A DNA stretch of 64,000 nt from Patiria miniata (taxonomy: Eukaryota > Echinodermata > Asteroidea > Valvatida > Asterinidae), in the NCBI RefSeq assembly GCF_015706575.1, contig NW_024037059.1, forward strand, positions 36,493,058-36,557,057, given 5' to 3'. A model generated the notes under the pieces. It had not been told where the DNA came from, searched no databases, and worked only from the letters and a program-made list of their open reading frames with translations. The translations under genes and the position numbers were made by a program. Shown piece by piece: positions 50,601 through 59,399 of this stretch. Positions within the stretch are counted from its first letter, which is position 1, and each line of letters opens with the position of its first letter.

Positions 50601-53600
50601 TCTTATACATGTACATGTACATGTACCTTAACGTACTAACATCTTTTTGTATTCACATGATCAGCGCCCAAGCAATTGTTTCTTGCTAGTTACATGTTGA
50701 CAGCACTCCCAGCCACATGAAGTTACTCTGACAAACCTAAATACAAGTAGATAATTAACCATTGTTGACTGCTGTGATGTGGGATGCCATTTTTAACAAC
50801 CGAGGGGTATATATCCCACGTCACAGCAGTTAACAATTGTTTTGTTATATCGTGCCAAATATCAAGTCAAAACGATACACGATTGTAATTTACTCTGTAA
50901 GAAATGAATTAAATTAGTGTGGTCACCCTTTGATACATTGCAGGCTTTCCTGCCTGACATGAGCGGTTGTGCATTGCATGCAGTTCTCAGTTGCAAGTGC
51001 GCATGAACAGTCTACACGCGCGCGTGTAGTGCATTGTATGAGGTTAACCATTAACAGACTGGACACTTGGCCGTTCTCGACCAATGAAATTACAGTATCC
51101 GAGCACACGATATAACAATAATGTTTAACACCTATGCTGACATTTTAGCTTAAAGTGACCAATGGTACAGTTGTTGGAATGAATTACAGTAGGCCCATAC
51201 CTTGAGTTAATGTTTACCTTAATCACTTAATATTGATTTAACACATTTTGGGCTGTATGCTTGTCTATTTGATAGTAATCTATAGCGTAGTACTACTGGT
51301 TCAAAACAGTACTGTAATTAGTTGCTGAATAATAGTAAATAGTTTAATATACATTGCAGCTTTGTTTAATATTGTATAATAGAGTCAATTTAGCAAGTCA
51401 TACATGTAGGTTGAATCTTGAGTTACGTGTATCACGTTAGTGGCCTTTCTGCTGTGTGGGCTTTTCTAGCCTAACAAACAATACATAGTACTAACTGGAA
51501 TCAAACGTGCTTGTATATTTTTGTGGACTATACAAAATATCTTGAGGCAGTTTGATATATGTTACAGCTTTTGTTGTAGCTACAGGTACAGTTTAAGAGT
51601 TATTAGTTAATAATTGCAACAGTGTCAGTGACATGTAGCGCATCATATTCATGCTTTACGCCTGTCAGATTTCTAATGTAAATGGGTGAATAGAGTCTTC
51701 TGAATCACCCTTCACCCATGATTCAATAGGGCTAGGAGGGATTGTTTATCAAAACATCATACATGATGTTATACAGTATGATGACTTCAAGTCTAAATTC
51801 AAGTCCAATCAGAATTGCTGTTATCATACATAATGCATGCTGTCCCGGCTGCAGGGATTCTTTGTAACAGTTCACAATAATTCCTGATAGCTGTAGTTTC
51901 ACACAAGGAAGTAGGCCATCAGGCATGCAACTTTTCCTTGGATCTGCTGATTTCCTCGTTTTTTACTTCTCATGAATGCCAAATTACATATTGAAAAGTG
52001 CTGTACAAATTATTGTGTGGTTTGAAATTTCCTTGTTTTTTCTAAATTCCCAGTTGCATGCCTGGGCCATACATTCCCAGCTGTCTGCTGACACCATATA
52101 ACATGCAAAGCATTCCAGTGAAAAGATCAATTTCATGTCTCTACTATACTTATAAAATGTCTTCTTGTTTCTCAACAGACAAAGACGCTAAAGCCAAGAT
52201 GGAATTGCTTTCTCACATGATGAAGATGAGTCTAGATGAAGACAGCAAGGATACAAATGATTATCCTCCTCACACCCAGGCTGATGACACTCATGATATG
52301 CTGGAGGAGAAATCAGTCCATGCTCTTGCTTTTGAAGTAACCAGGGAAGCAACGATAGATTATGAGGATGCAGACAAATCTGTTGAAGCTCTAGGAGAGG
52401 AAACTGAAGATGTGGCTGAGGTTGAAGAAAGTCAGAAGAAAGTTGATGATGAGAAGACAGAGTCTGCACAAATGACAGTGGAAAAGAAAGAAAAAGTGGA
52501 TGAAAGTCCAACGAAAGTTGAAGATGAAAAGCAAAGTCCAGTAATAGCACCAGGAGGAGTAGCAATGCAGAAGTTAAATGAACAATATGCAACACTGCAA
52601 GAACAACTAACTGCCTTACAGAAACAGATGGCTATGCCTCAACAAGCAGGCATCATGGAAATACAGATGCAACAACTTCAGCAGCAGATTCTGCTACAGC
52701 AGCAAATTATTAGTCAGATGATGATGTCACCTCAGCCAATGGTAATGCCTCTTCCATACCAACAGCCAGTGATATCGCCACAGCAACAGATGATGCTAAC
52801 TCCACAACAGATGATGTCACCCCAACAACAGATGATGTCACAACAAATGATTTCTCCACAACAACAAATGATGACACAACAAATGCTGTCACCTCAGCAA
52901 CAGATGATGATGTCCCCTCAGCAACTCCTGATGACCCCTCCAATGATGTATCCTCAGGTTTCACCTGTTTCTCAAAACATCACACAACCAAAAATGTATG
53001 CACAACAAATAACATCTACTGCTACTGTTCAGGCTCAGTCTACTCCCATCTCATCAACACTTGAGCTGAATGTTTCAACAGAGTCTGCTCAAGACGATGC
53101 TTCGCCAATTCAAGATGATGGCTCTCCATCTAAGGATGATGTCTCTCCATCTAAGGATGATGGCTCTCCATCTGGGGATGATGGCTCTCCATCTAAACAT
53201 GATGATGTTCCAACCGAAGATGACCTACCCATTGTGGATAATGTAGTAACCAGTGAAGTGGATACCAGTGAAGTTCAAGCTGAGCCAAGACCTCTTTCAC
53301 CTCCAGTGAAAGCAGATGAAGTGTCTGTAGGTCATCCAACCTACCATTTTGCTCGATCACGAGATGTTCCTCAAGGTGAAATCAAAGTTGTCAAAGCATC
53401 CCCACCAAACACTCTGCGAGGTCCTAAACAGCACCAGAGACCAACTCTCTTACAAACACCTGAACCCTCTGAAAAGAAAGAAGAGACTGAACCTGAAACC
53501 AAGGACCACTCTAATATTGATGCCAAGACAAATAACGCTGCAGACGAAGTTCATGCAGAAGTGGATGCTAATCATAATCCAACACCAGAAGGCAATGGCA

Positions 53601-54814
53601 TTGAAGACAAAGTTGATGCGTCCAAGACAGAAGACAAAGATGATGCATCCAAGACAGAAGACAAAGTTCATGCATCCAAGACAGAAGACAAAGATGATGC
53701 ATCCAAGACAGAAGACAAAGATGATGCATCCAAGTTAGAAGACAAAGTCCACGCATCCAAGACAGAAGACAAAGTTCATGCATCCAAGACAGAAGACAAG
53801 AACGCTTCAGAAGAAACTTCCTCCATCAGTGCATTTGCAGTTGCTGAATCCACTGAGCCAGTGTCTTCCAGTAAACCCAAATCACCCAAACAAAAGAAAT
53901 CAGGCTTCAGTTTATTTAAAAAGAAAACACCCAAGTATTCATACATCTTGTCTGCGCAGAAGGAGTTCTCAAGAAAGTCTGAGACAGAACGCCAACGTAC
54001 AACTTCCAATCCTCCTAAACCGACTGACCTCAAATCAGAAGGTGGTCAAGGAAACAGAGGTAGGGCTCATACTCTTGATTCATATGATCCAAGTAAGGCA
54101 AGTTGTGGTGTGAACTTTGACCCAGGTCAAGCTGAGTGTCAAAGAGAAATGGCTAAGAATGTCCACATTCCTCCCAATCTAGCAATGAGTACATCTGAAA
54201 TAAATCCCAGTAATGACCAGCCTGTAATACCTCCTCGCTCCTCCAAGTCCAAAACAACCGATACCAAAGTTATTGTGGCAAAATCATTCCCGCAGGAAAT
54301 GACAACTGGGTCTCCTTGTGCTTGTCCTTCAACTACGGTCACTAACACAGCACGTTTATCTAATATTAGTCCTATTAACACGATACCAGTTTCCTCATCT
54401 GATGAAATGTCTTCCATGACAAAGCCTACACCTAGACATCGCACAGTCTCATCCCCAGTAGAGTCTAAGACTCGTGAACAAACTGTAAACAAATCTCCCA
54501 AATCTCAGCCATCTCCTAGTCACCAAGTAATTCCTGAACATCCCTCCGAAAAATGTTCTCCCCTCTCCTCACAATCACCTGAGGTAGTCTCCCTTAATTC
54601 ACCTGGAGACAGTCCAATACCCCCAGTAAGAAAGATGCATAGCAAACCTAATGATACCTGTAAGACACAAGTCATAGGCATTGAGGTACGACCAGAGAGG
54701 GCAGCTACAGAGGGCGCTCTTTATGAAAGGCGAGCTCGGATCCACAATTACAGATCGGAGGAAGAAGAACAAGCAAAGGTCAAAGGGGATGCCAGTGTGT
54801 CACAGCTGAGACAG
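38629..54814 (+). CDS. COBL: Cordon-bleu (COBL) homologue, 12 exons
   Basis: Exon joins: 38629-38669, 38775-38981, 40117-40225, 40902-41018, 42009-42246, 42429-42517, 42766-43216, 44399-44632, 45727-45822, 46714-46917, 49481-50035, 52179-54814. All junctions are GT-AG and all phases agree; the total is 1659 codons. Vertebrate cordon-bleu proteins nucleate or organise actin at the cell cortex and neurites; KRAP motifs bind syndapin SH3 domains. Seen here: SRAPPPPTKKP near residue 17; a ubiquitin-like Cobl region over about residues 65-236 (LLIMIASKNKLNPTNHTI, LRVDPEKTLQELLPVICDE); the basic KKKGSIFGKFSKKKKG; KRAP motifs KKRRPAPPPPP (~324) and RKRRAPAPP (~358); PSRPPKPPRP (~420); then a long low-complexity region. 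No WH2 actin-binding motif is visible. The C-terminus is unresolved: the frame stops at 54826 unless a donor at 54815 is used. Start: AAAATGT context, first Met of exon 1. Confidence 0.9.
38707..38755 (+). repeat. 17-bp triplication holding branch-point-like TACTAAT
   Basis: Three tandem copies of a 17-bp unit TATACTAATTTGGCAAA fill half of the 105-bp intron 1. Each has TACTAAT, close to the ideal branch-point sequence. The last branch A is about 27 nt before the acceptor AG at 38774. Confidence 0.8.
38775..38981 (+). CDS. COBL: COBL exon 2 (N-terminal proline motif, first Cobl-domain strand)
   Basis: Starts SKRSRAPPPPTKKPSFEE, like the N-terminal RAPPPP motif of vertebrate cordon-bleu, and ends QLSVVLPSEKIVKASVKK, the first strand and turn of the Cobl domain. 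The exit phase is 2 (GA|GTAAGA). Confidence 0.9.
39535..39671 (+). other. Possible alternative first exon of COBL
   Basis: Lies in intron 2 between acceptor-like GGGGATTTCAG and donor CCG|GTATGT. It is open, with ATG at 39550, and reads MQCFKNHNDDLEDGEESIS then DNISLAVFGRKDDYAQFF and PTY. It exits in phase 2, exactly what exon 3 requires, and would replace the exon 2 strand VVLPSEKI with LAVFGRKD. Its length (137) rules out simple cassette inclusion between exons 2 and 3. Confidence 0.35.
40117..40225 (+). CDS. COBL: COBL exon 3 (Cobl ubiquitin-like domain helix)
   Basis: Encodes TPILELLIMIASKNKLNPTN and continues HTIAQPAARPKDPPVQ. It aligns by eye with the vertebrate stretch [20 protein letters not shown]. 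Phase 2 in, 0 out. Confidence 0.9.
40263..40680. mobile_element. Non-autonomous element in COBL intron 3
   Basis: Imperfect inverted ends TTAACTCTAACC and GTTAGGGCTAA. The internal motif CCTCAATCCTCC recurs and meets its inverse GGAGGATTGAGG (near 40655). The design resembles the intron 10 element at 48628-48960. No coding capacity. Confidence 0.5.
40902..41018 (+). CDS. COBL: COBL exon 4 (Cobl domain)
   Basis: 39 codons, phase 0-0. Encodes LKPTQKLTDVVGDTIYIIRR, then NQKQVFVYKKDEKKSAVYE, the second part of the first ubiquitin-like half. Donor GAG|GTGAGA. Confidence 0.9.
41386..41530. mobile_element. MITE, 145 bp, in COBL intron 4
   Basis: Terminal inverted repeats TCAGGCATGCAACT and AGTTGCATGCCTGA (14 bp, perfect), flanked on both sides by TTCA (41382-41385, 41531-41534) as a 4-bp target duplication. 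Homologous to 51919-52065 in intron 11. Confidence 0.9.
42009..42246 (+). CDS. COBL: COBL exon 5 (second ubiquitin-like half)
   Basis: Phase 0 in, 1 out. Reads TTRITVISGKNHKMCLRVDP then EKTLQELLPVICDE, a clear match to vertebrate [20 protein letters not shown]. It ends FLLVDLKGQPA. The donor CAG|GTGTGT gives a glycine split codon with exon 6. Confidence 0.93.
42429..42517 (+). CDS. COBL: COBL exon 6 (basic linker)
   Basis: Encodes YEGGEVELMPEQRKKKGSIF and then GKFSKKKKG, like the KKKFLGFFKVNKR linker of vertebrate cordon-bleu. Phase 1 in, 0 out, donor GGA|GTAAGT. Confidence 0.92.
42766..43216 (+). CDS. COBL: COBL exon 7 (KRAP motifs)
   Basis: Begins YALGGGEFQEDPASH. Carries LKKRRPAPPPPPGK and LRKRRAPAPPRP, two KRAP-type motifs that in vertebrates bind the SH3 domain of syndapin, plus LPPPRPVSPPVR. 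Phase 0 in, 1 out. Confidence 0.92.
44399..44632 (+). CDS. COBL: COBL exon 8 (proline-rich, symmetric 1-1)
   Basis: Encodes KPSRPPKPPRPTS, then a PPPTTEPPEPVFVPPPPPDL tract and an acidic end. 234 bases, so skipping keeps frame. The proline runs are likely SH3 or profilin ligands (inference). Confidence 0.88.
45727..45822 (+). CDS. COBL: COBL exon 9 (symmetric 1-1, 32 codons)
   Basis: Reads ESPRVHSESISSSVTETGID then EAFEEVIAMGEA. Acceptor TCAACAG|, donor CAG|GTTGGT. Its length is divisible by three. No domain; a likely cassette. Confidence 0.75.
45925..46264. mobile_element. MITE, 340 bp, in COBL intron 9
   Basis: Perfect 18-bp terminal inverted repeats, AGGCCTTTTCACACTAGA and its complement at 46247-46264. 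The interior is dense in CAGGGTTGA / TCAACCCTG in both orientations, so a single strand could form several hairpins. No clear target duplication remains. Confidence 0.88.
46714..46917 (+). CDS. COBL: COBL exon 10 (acidic, symmetric 1-1)
   Basis: Encodes EIVDKKGEPSAESPRQDSMG and an acidic tail ELREPEEEANPEEETIDEV. 204 bases. Acceptor TTTCATCAG|, donor AAAG|GTACAG. Disordered and acidic; no domain. Confidence 0.82.
47136..47703. mobile_element. Large palindromic element in COBL intron 10
   Basis: Two diverged arms of about 275 bp meet at a GGTGCACC centre (47408-47415). Matching blocks on both arms include TGTTTAC.AATGGAATTAAA, AACAAGGCATGACACA, AGAGGGTGAGATTTA, ACTCACTTTCAGAAT and TGATGTCATTGCACACCTC. 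Both strands read a similar open peptide around PDVIAHL, EVCNDIR and SAAA.AF. No terminal repeats beyond the arms themselves. It is a fold-back element or an old inverted duplication of an unknown coding piece. Confidence 0.85.
48628..48960. mobile_element. Non-autonomous element, 333 bp, in COBL intron 10
   Basis: Ends TTAACCCTTAACC and TTAGGGTTAA are inverted. Inside them CCATCAAAATCCATC near the left end faces GATGGATTTTGATGG near the right. No coding capacity. Similar in design to the intron 3 element. Confidence 0.7.
49481..50035 (+). CDS. COBL: COBL exon 11 (symmetric 1-1, 185 codons)
   Basis: Reads VALQASNSSHANSNNDHGDR, then LKKLTQKRPVKVYAVYDE and a Ser/Thr-rich tail. Acceptor CAACTTCAG|, donor ACAG|GTTAGC. 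555 bases, frame-neutral if skipped. The block TRLKKLTQKRPVKVY looks conserved-type, but I cannot name it. Confidence 0.88.
50761..50837. repeat. Hairpin in COBL intron 11
   Basis: 25-bp arms with 23 matches (ATTGTTGACTGCTGTGATGT start; the partner ends CACAGCAGTTAACAAT) around a 27-nt loop. It directly abuts the element at 50842. Confidence 0.85.
50842..51118. mobile_element. MITE-like element, 277 bp, in COBL intron 11
   Basis: Perfect 13-bp terminal inverted repeats TTGTTATATCGTG / CACGATATAACAA. It contains the 18-bp perfect palindrome CTACACGCGCGCGTGTAG (51012-51029). No coding capacity; target duplication unclear. Confidence 0.75.
51919..52065. mobile_element. MITE, 147 bp, in COBL intron 11
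   Basis: Second copy of the family at 41386-41530. TCAGGCATGCAACT and AGTTGCATGCCTGG ends (one mismatch) are flanked by GCCA on both sides (51915-51918, 52066-52069). Same interior blocks, including TTTCCTCGTTTTTTACTTCT and GTACAAATTATTGTGTGGTT. Confidence 0.9.
52179..54814 (+). CDS. COBL: COBL exon 12 (long low-complexity exon)
   Basis: 878 codons plus two bases, phase 1 in. Acidic start; a coiled-coil-like Gln stretch; a Met/Gln/Pro-rich tract of SPQQQMM-type repeats (about 52570-52970, residues ~910-1045); DDGSPSKDD repeats (53094-53200); seven DASKTEDK. nonapeptides (53614-53806); a basic block KKSGFSLFKKKTPKYSY that echoes exon 6; then a Ser/Pro-rich tail ending EEEEQAKVKGDASVSQLRQ. The frame then meets TGA at 54824-54826 unless CAG|GTGGGG is spliced. 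No WH2 motif is seen. Confidence 0.9.
53614..53806 (+). repeat. 27-bp tandem repeat coding a nonapeptide
   Basis: Seven tandem units of DASKTEDKD / HASKTEDKV within COBL exon 12. Units alternate D-D and V-H junctions, implying duplication of pairs. Frame-neutral, so copy number may vary between alleles. Confidence 0.92.
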
Positions 54815-54826
54815 GTGGGGTTGTGA

Positions 54827-56199
54827 TCACTGCATTCTAGCCATGATGCATGTAGCATGAGTGGCGCTTACCGCTGGCTGTTGACACTCCATAATCCATC
54901 CCACAATGGCCCACCTCACAATCCACGCAGGCATGCAAGGGCTCCCTCTATCACGGTACCCTCCAGTGTATCCCTCCTTCCCATGTTCCACAGGAGAAAG
55001 CTCGGTCTGATTAGCAGGGGAAATTTGGGTGGCCTAAGTTATTTTCTGGAGGGAGGGAACTTGATGGGTTCACAAATTTGGAGTTGGGAGGGGGCACAAA
55101 GGAGAGGGGTACCAGCCCCTTGACACCCCCCCCCCCCCCCCCATTGACTGCCCACACACTATTACATGACCATATCATGACCTTCACCAGTCACATCTCT
55201 GTCCCTGTACCCCAGTCTCTTCGGTCATTGTTGCAGGTCCCAGAAGGCCAGCGTAGTGTCCTCTCATATGTCTCCCACAATATGTCTCCCAGATTTTGCA
55301 GCCAAAAAAAAAAGAAAAAAAAGACGAGCCAAAAAAGCCCCCAACAAGCCACCCACCCTGTTTTATTTTCAATGCAATTGAAAACATTACCCTTTTTCTG
55401 AGCTTTATTGTTTAGAAATTGATTTAGTGTGCCTCCAAGTCAAATGCACTGTGCAATTCCTACATTATAAAATCCAGGTCAAAGGGCATCTACATGTACA
55501 TATCCATCCCCTAAGCATCTACTTGCCCTGCTCATCCATTACGTTTTGGTGAATTGTTAGTGGTTTGCCTTACAATATTTAACAATGATTCTGATAATGA
55601 ATTTAATATCTATCCAAAGGATGCTGATAAGAAAAAATGTTAATGAAATAACACCCCTCACCCCCCCCCCCCACCACATCCAAACCTCTGGATCCACCAA
55701 TGCATGGCTGCACCCTCACCTCAAATAGACAAATAATTTGGATTGTTCGCATGTTGCCTCAGCTATCCCTGTTCACCTACACCTACACATCACATACAGT
55801 CCACATGGGCGTTGCGAGGGGGAGGGGGGGGCATCCATGGGGGGGATCCAATCTTTCACCCCTGCACACCCCTCTCTCAGCCACACTAGTACTCTCACCC
55901 CAATGCGTACATTTGGGATATAAGTGACATGTTGCACAATACGTAGGGAGTTGAACATCATCAATCGTTTCACAACCACATTACACATACATGTTGCTTA
56001 AGCTGTCCCGTTTGTGTAGATAAAGTACTCGCTGTTAATTCCCATTGACCAGTTAATCCAAAGCTATGCTTCACAAAGTCATTTCTCAAATCTGCTTCAA
56101 GCACTGTATTTGCTTTATGAAGGTATCGGTTGCCATGGCTTCAAGTCCCAGCTCAGTATCAGTTGCATCTTTTGGCTTTAGTTTTTATATAACAAACTC
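54827..56199. other. Downstream of COBL: intron or 3' untranslated region
   Basis: Unusually C-rich, with C-runs near 55125-55142 and 55658-55672, and an A-rich run near 55305. A pyrimidine-rich acceptor at 55001 (CATGTTCCACAG|) would add EKARSD and a stop in the correct phase. Another acceptor at 55236 opens a 53-codon phase-0 frame. Neither is proven. Confidence 0.45.
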
Positions 56200-56840
56200 T
56201 AATAAGTTCCCATTTTTTGGAGACCATGGTGGCCGTTGCTACCTGTATTTTCATGGATTTATAAAAGTTTTTTCTTCCGATATTCTCCTGCAGATCTTTG
56301 GCCAAGGTAATCCATGACATCAAGGAGGTTATCACCATGGCAACAGATGCTTATTAGTCACCAGGTAAATTGCTCTAAAACAAATTTATGAGAGTCTATT
56401 TTTCGGAGTGTTCTGGTTCTTGTTGAGTCGGTAAAATTCTCTAAAGAATATCACTTCAACTTTTTCAGAGTCTTTGTAACATTCAGTACTTTTTGTGATT
56501 TTGGCTCAATCTTTAAAAAAAGGACTCGATGTTTCAAGACATGGAAACATCAAACTCTGTCACTTTGTAAGAACTTTCCTTTTTTTTTGTGGAGACCCTG
56601 ATTGCAATTGCTATTTTCATGGATTTGTGTTATTTGTCTCTTAACTTCTCCCTCAGGTCGTTTGCCGGGTATTCCATGACACACAGGAGGTCATCACCAT
56701 GGATACGGATGTCGATTAGTCACCAGGTAATTTTTTTTGTATATGCATTTGTGAGACATGTTTTCTCTGAGTCTATTTTGTATAACATTCAGTACTAATG
56801 AAAATGATTATTGGCTCAATATTTAAACAATAACTGTTAA
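56200..56840. repeat. Tandem duplication of a ~370-bp segment
   Basis: 56200-56560 and 56585-56840 share GGAGACC, TTTTCATGGATTT, GAGGT.ATCACCATGG, ATTAGTCACCAGGTAA and AACATTCAGTACT in order. On the minus strand the first copy is open (SLMSWITLAKDLQENIGRKN, FYKSMKIQVATATM); the second has a stop in the matching frame. It may be an old exon pair or a transposon piece; unrecognised. Confidence 0.65.
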
Positions 56841-59399
56841 TGTTTCAGAGAAAAGAAATGACATTCATTATTTTGTAAATATGTCATTAAAAAAGTGGGT
56901 GAGAATGTTATTGTACTTGATTGTAAGAGATGTACTTGATTATAAGAGATGTAATTTGATAATATGGCATTATCCATTTGATTATTTTAGTAGGTTATGT
57001 GACTTTTTATGTACATCAACATTTGATAAGTGAAGCACCTATGCAAGCTTGTCATAAATACCATTGACCAACACATTGGAAGTCCTGAAATTATTGTTTG
57101 TGTTGACCGCATATTTTGAAAGTACAATGTGACTTCCATGTAACTGAATTCCATTGCCAAATCTAATTGCAAATTAACCTTGATGACAACTAGTCATTAC
57201 TTTGAAATTAGTTGTTCACTTAACTGTATCGACCAATTTTTGTTTTGCTTTTGGAAATGAAGTTACTTGAAGAAACAAAATGTTGTACCCACGCTTTACT
57301 GTTTATATTTTTTATTAAATAAATAAAGAAATGTATTGTTTTTTGCTGATATCTACAAGTAGATATTTTAAGTGTACAAGTTCTGTTATACATGTAGTTA
57401 TACTGTAAGTAAGTTTTGCAAATAGGCAAATTTCCAATTTATTAACATAGTATGTATTCATCCTTCTGTGGTCAAATGTATTCACAAATATACTATATCT
57501 TTACTGCCCTCAATCAGCTAGAGCTGTGCCAAATATACCAAATATTTGATTATCAAACAATTATCCAAATAACATTTTCTTAATTCAGATATTCAAAACA
57601 TGTGAGAGGTTGAGGAGATGATGCAAAGTCCATAATGCTCTTATGATTGCATGAGTTGCGTAGTTTGATTTTTGTTTTCAATGAAGCACTTTTGTCCAAA
57701 TCCACTTTTGCATATGATTTGGGAGCTCTAAGGAGAAGTCTAGCTCTAATTTCTTTACAACTGATAAAATATCAGCTGTTCTGCTTCTGCTTCTTGGTCA
57801 TGTTTGTATTACATGTACTTTAAGAGATCTTTATTAATTTGACAACTGCAAGAGCAAGCAAATTCCAAATTAGAATATTCAAATGCTAAATTATTCCTAA
57901 ATGCACAGCCCTAAAATCTGCCCAAGGTAGGTATGTACTGTGTATAACTAAAAGTGTTATCTATATGATTTGAGTACTTAAATCGTGAGATGTTAAATGG
58001 AAAAAAAAATTTTTTTGTATATTTTATTCAATATTCATGCAATTTTGATATTGAAAATATTTTAATTGACTGTTTTTGAGTGGGCACCTGTATTAAGTAA
58101 CACATAGTAACAGACACAAATTTCATGACGTCACTGTGACTGGGTCTTAGTTGTTACATCCAATTGAATGTCAGCGTAGTGAATAGTAACACACATGTAT
58201 GCATTAAGAGCGCAGACGTGGGCTAAGCCTAAATGCAACTCCAAATGCGATGCCAGAAAATTTGGTCCATAGACATGACTGCCAAACCGAGAGAGATGTT
58301 TGGGAGGGGGATGGGCACTGTTGAATATAACAAACATTTCCACACTTATATGTAATACATGTTTGTTTGCAAGGTTGTACTCGCTTTGTAATCACAAAAC
58401 CTTCGGATTCTGACAGCTTGTTTGTATATTTTTGTTGACTTCGGTGAAAGTTATTGTGAATACTGTTATATTTAAAGAGACTGATGTACAAAAGTATTAC
58501 CATATTTACATTCATTAATATGTAGTTTAAAGGAATATATTATTTAATTATGATTTTTTGAGTAAGCAGTATTGTAGGAAGTAGTCATAATATTGAAATC
58601 AATAGGGTCCTATAACATTATATACTGACAATCGTACTTAAAGATAATTCCCTCTGCTATTTTGAGTTTCATCCTGTAAAATGATTTCTTTTCTAAACAG
58701 CGGTTTTTCTACGACATCAGCAAAAAGGTCGGATCACACTTAGTTATTGAATTATTAGTTAAAATATTTCAAACTTCGTATCCTGACAATAATTATGTGT
58801 TCACCCGGATCACCCCAAATCAGTAACAATGATATATGGACCAGGAGTCTGCACGGCAGATTTTTTTTGTGCAAATATACAAACCTTTTTCAGAGGATGT
58901 CTAACACCCAAAAATGTGGGATTTTTTTGGTGAATATAACATTACAAGTTGAATATTTATTAGAGAAAAAAATTACTGAAAAGTAATGGAAACGCACCGT
59001 TAAACCTCATCATAAAGTGTCATTATTATATTGATACTTTTTATATTTTTTAGTAAAATCGCTATTTTTTTCTGTGTAAATGTATATTACCATGAAAAGA
59101 TAACACTGGGTATACATGTAGTTAAATTCATATTTGTTTAAGAGGCATGTTAATCTGGAAATTATTTCACTATGTATTCAAATTACAATGGTTATTTGTT
59201 ATCTTCATGCTTCAGCAGATATACCACATTAAGTTTCATTATAACAGTGTGCATGTACATGAACTTGGCGTATTTTAGTATTGTAAATGCCAAAAGAATA
59301 GCCTTTATATTTATACATGTATTCATTGTTAGCGAATAATTTAAAAATTCTTTGCCCATGTTTAAATAGCTATCTTTAATCAATACAAAAATTATTCAC
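56841..59399. other. Non-coding stretch, nothing recognised
   Basis: Very AT-rich with frequent stops in all frames. A minus-strand frame at 58204-58515 has no recognisable feature. Confidence 0.45.

Noticed and set aside
52188-54501. Minus-strand frames of 71-135 codons within COBL exon 12
   Set aside because: They are shadows of the low-complexity COBL coding strand, which has matching splice sites and phases.
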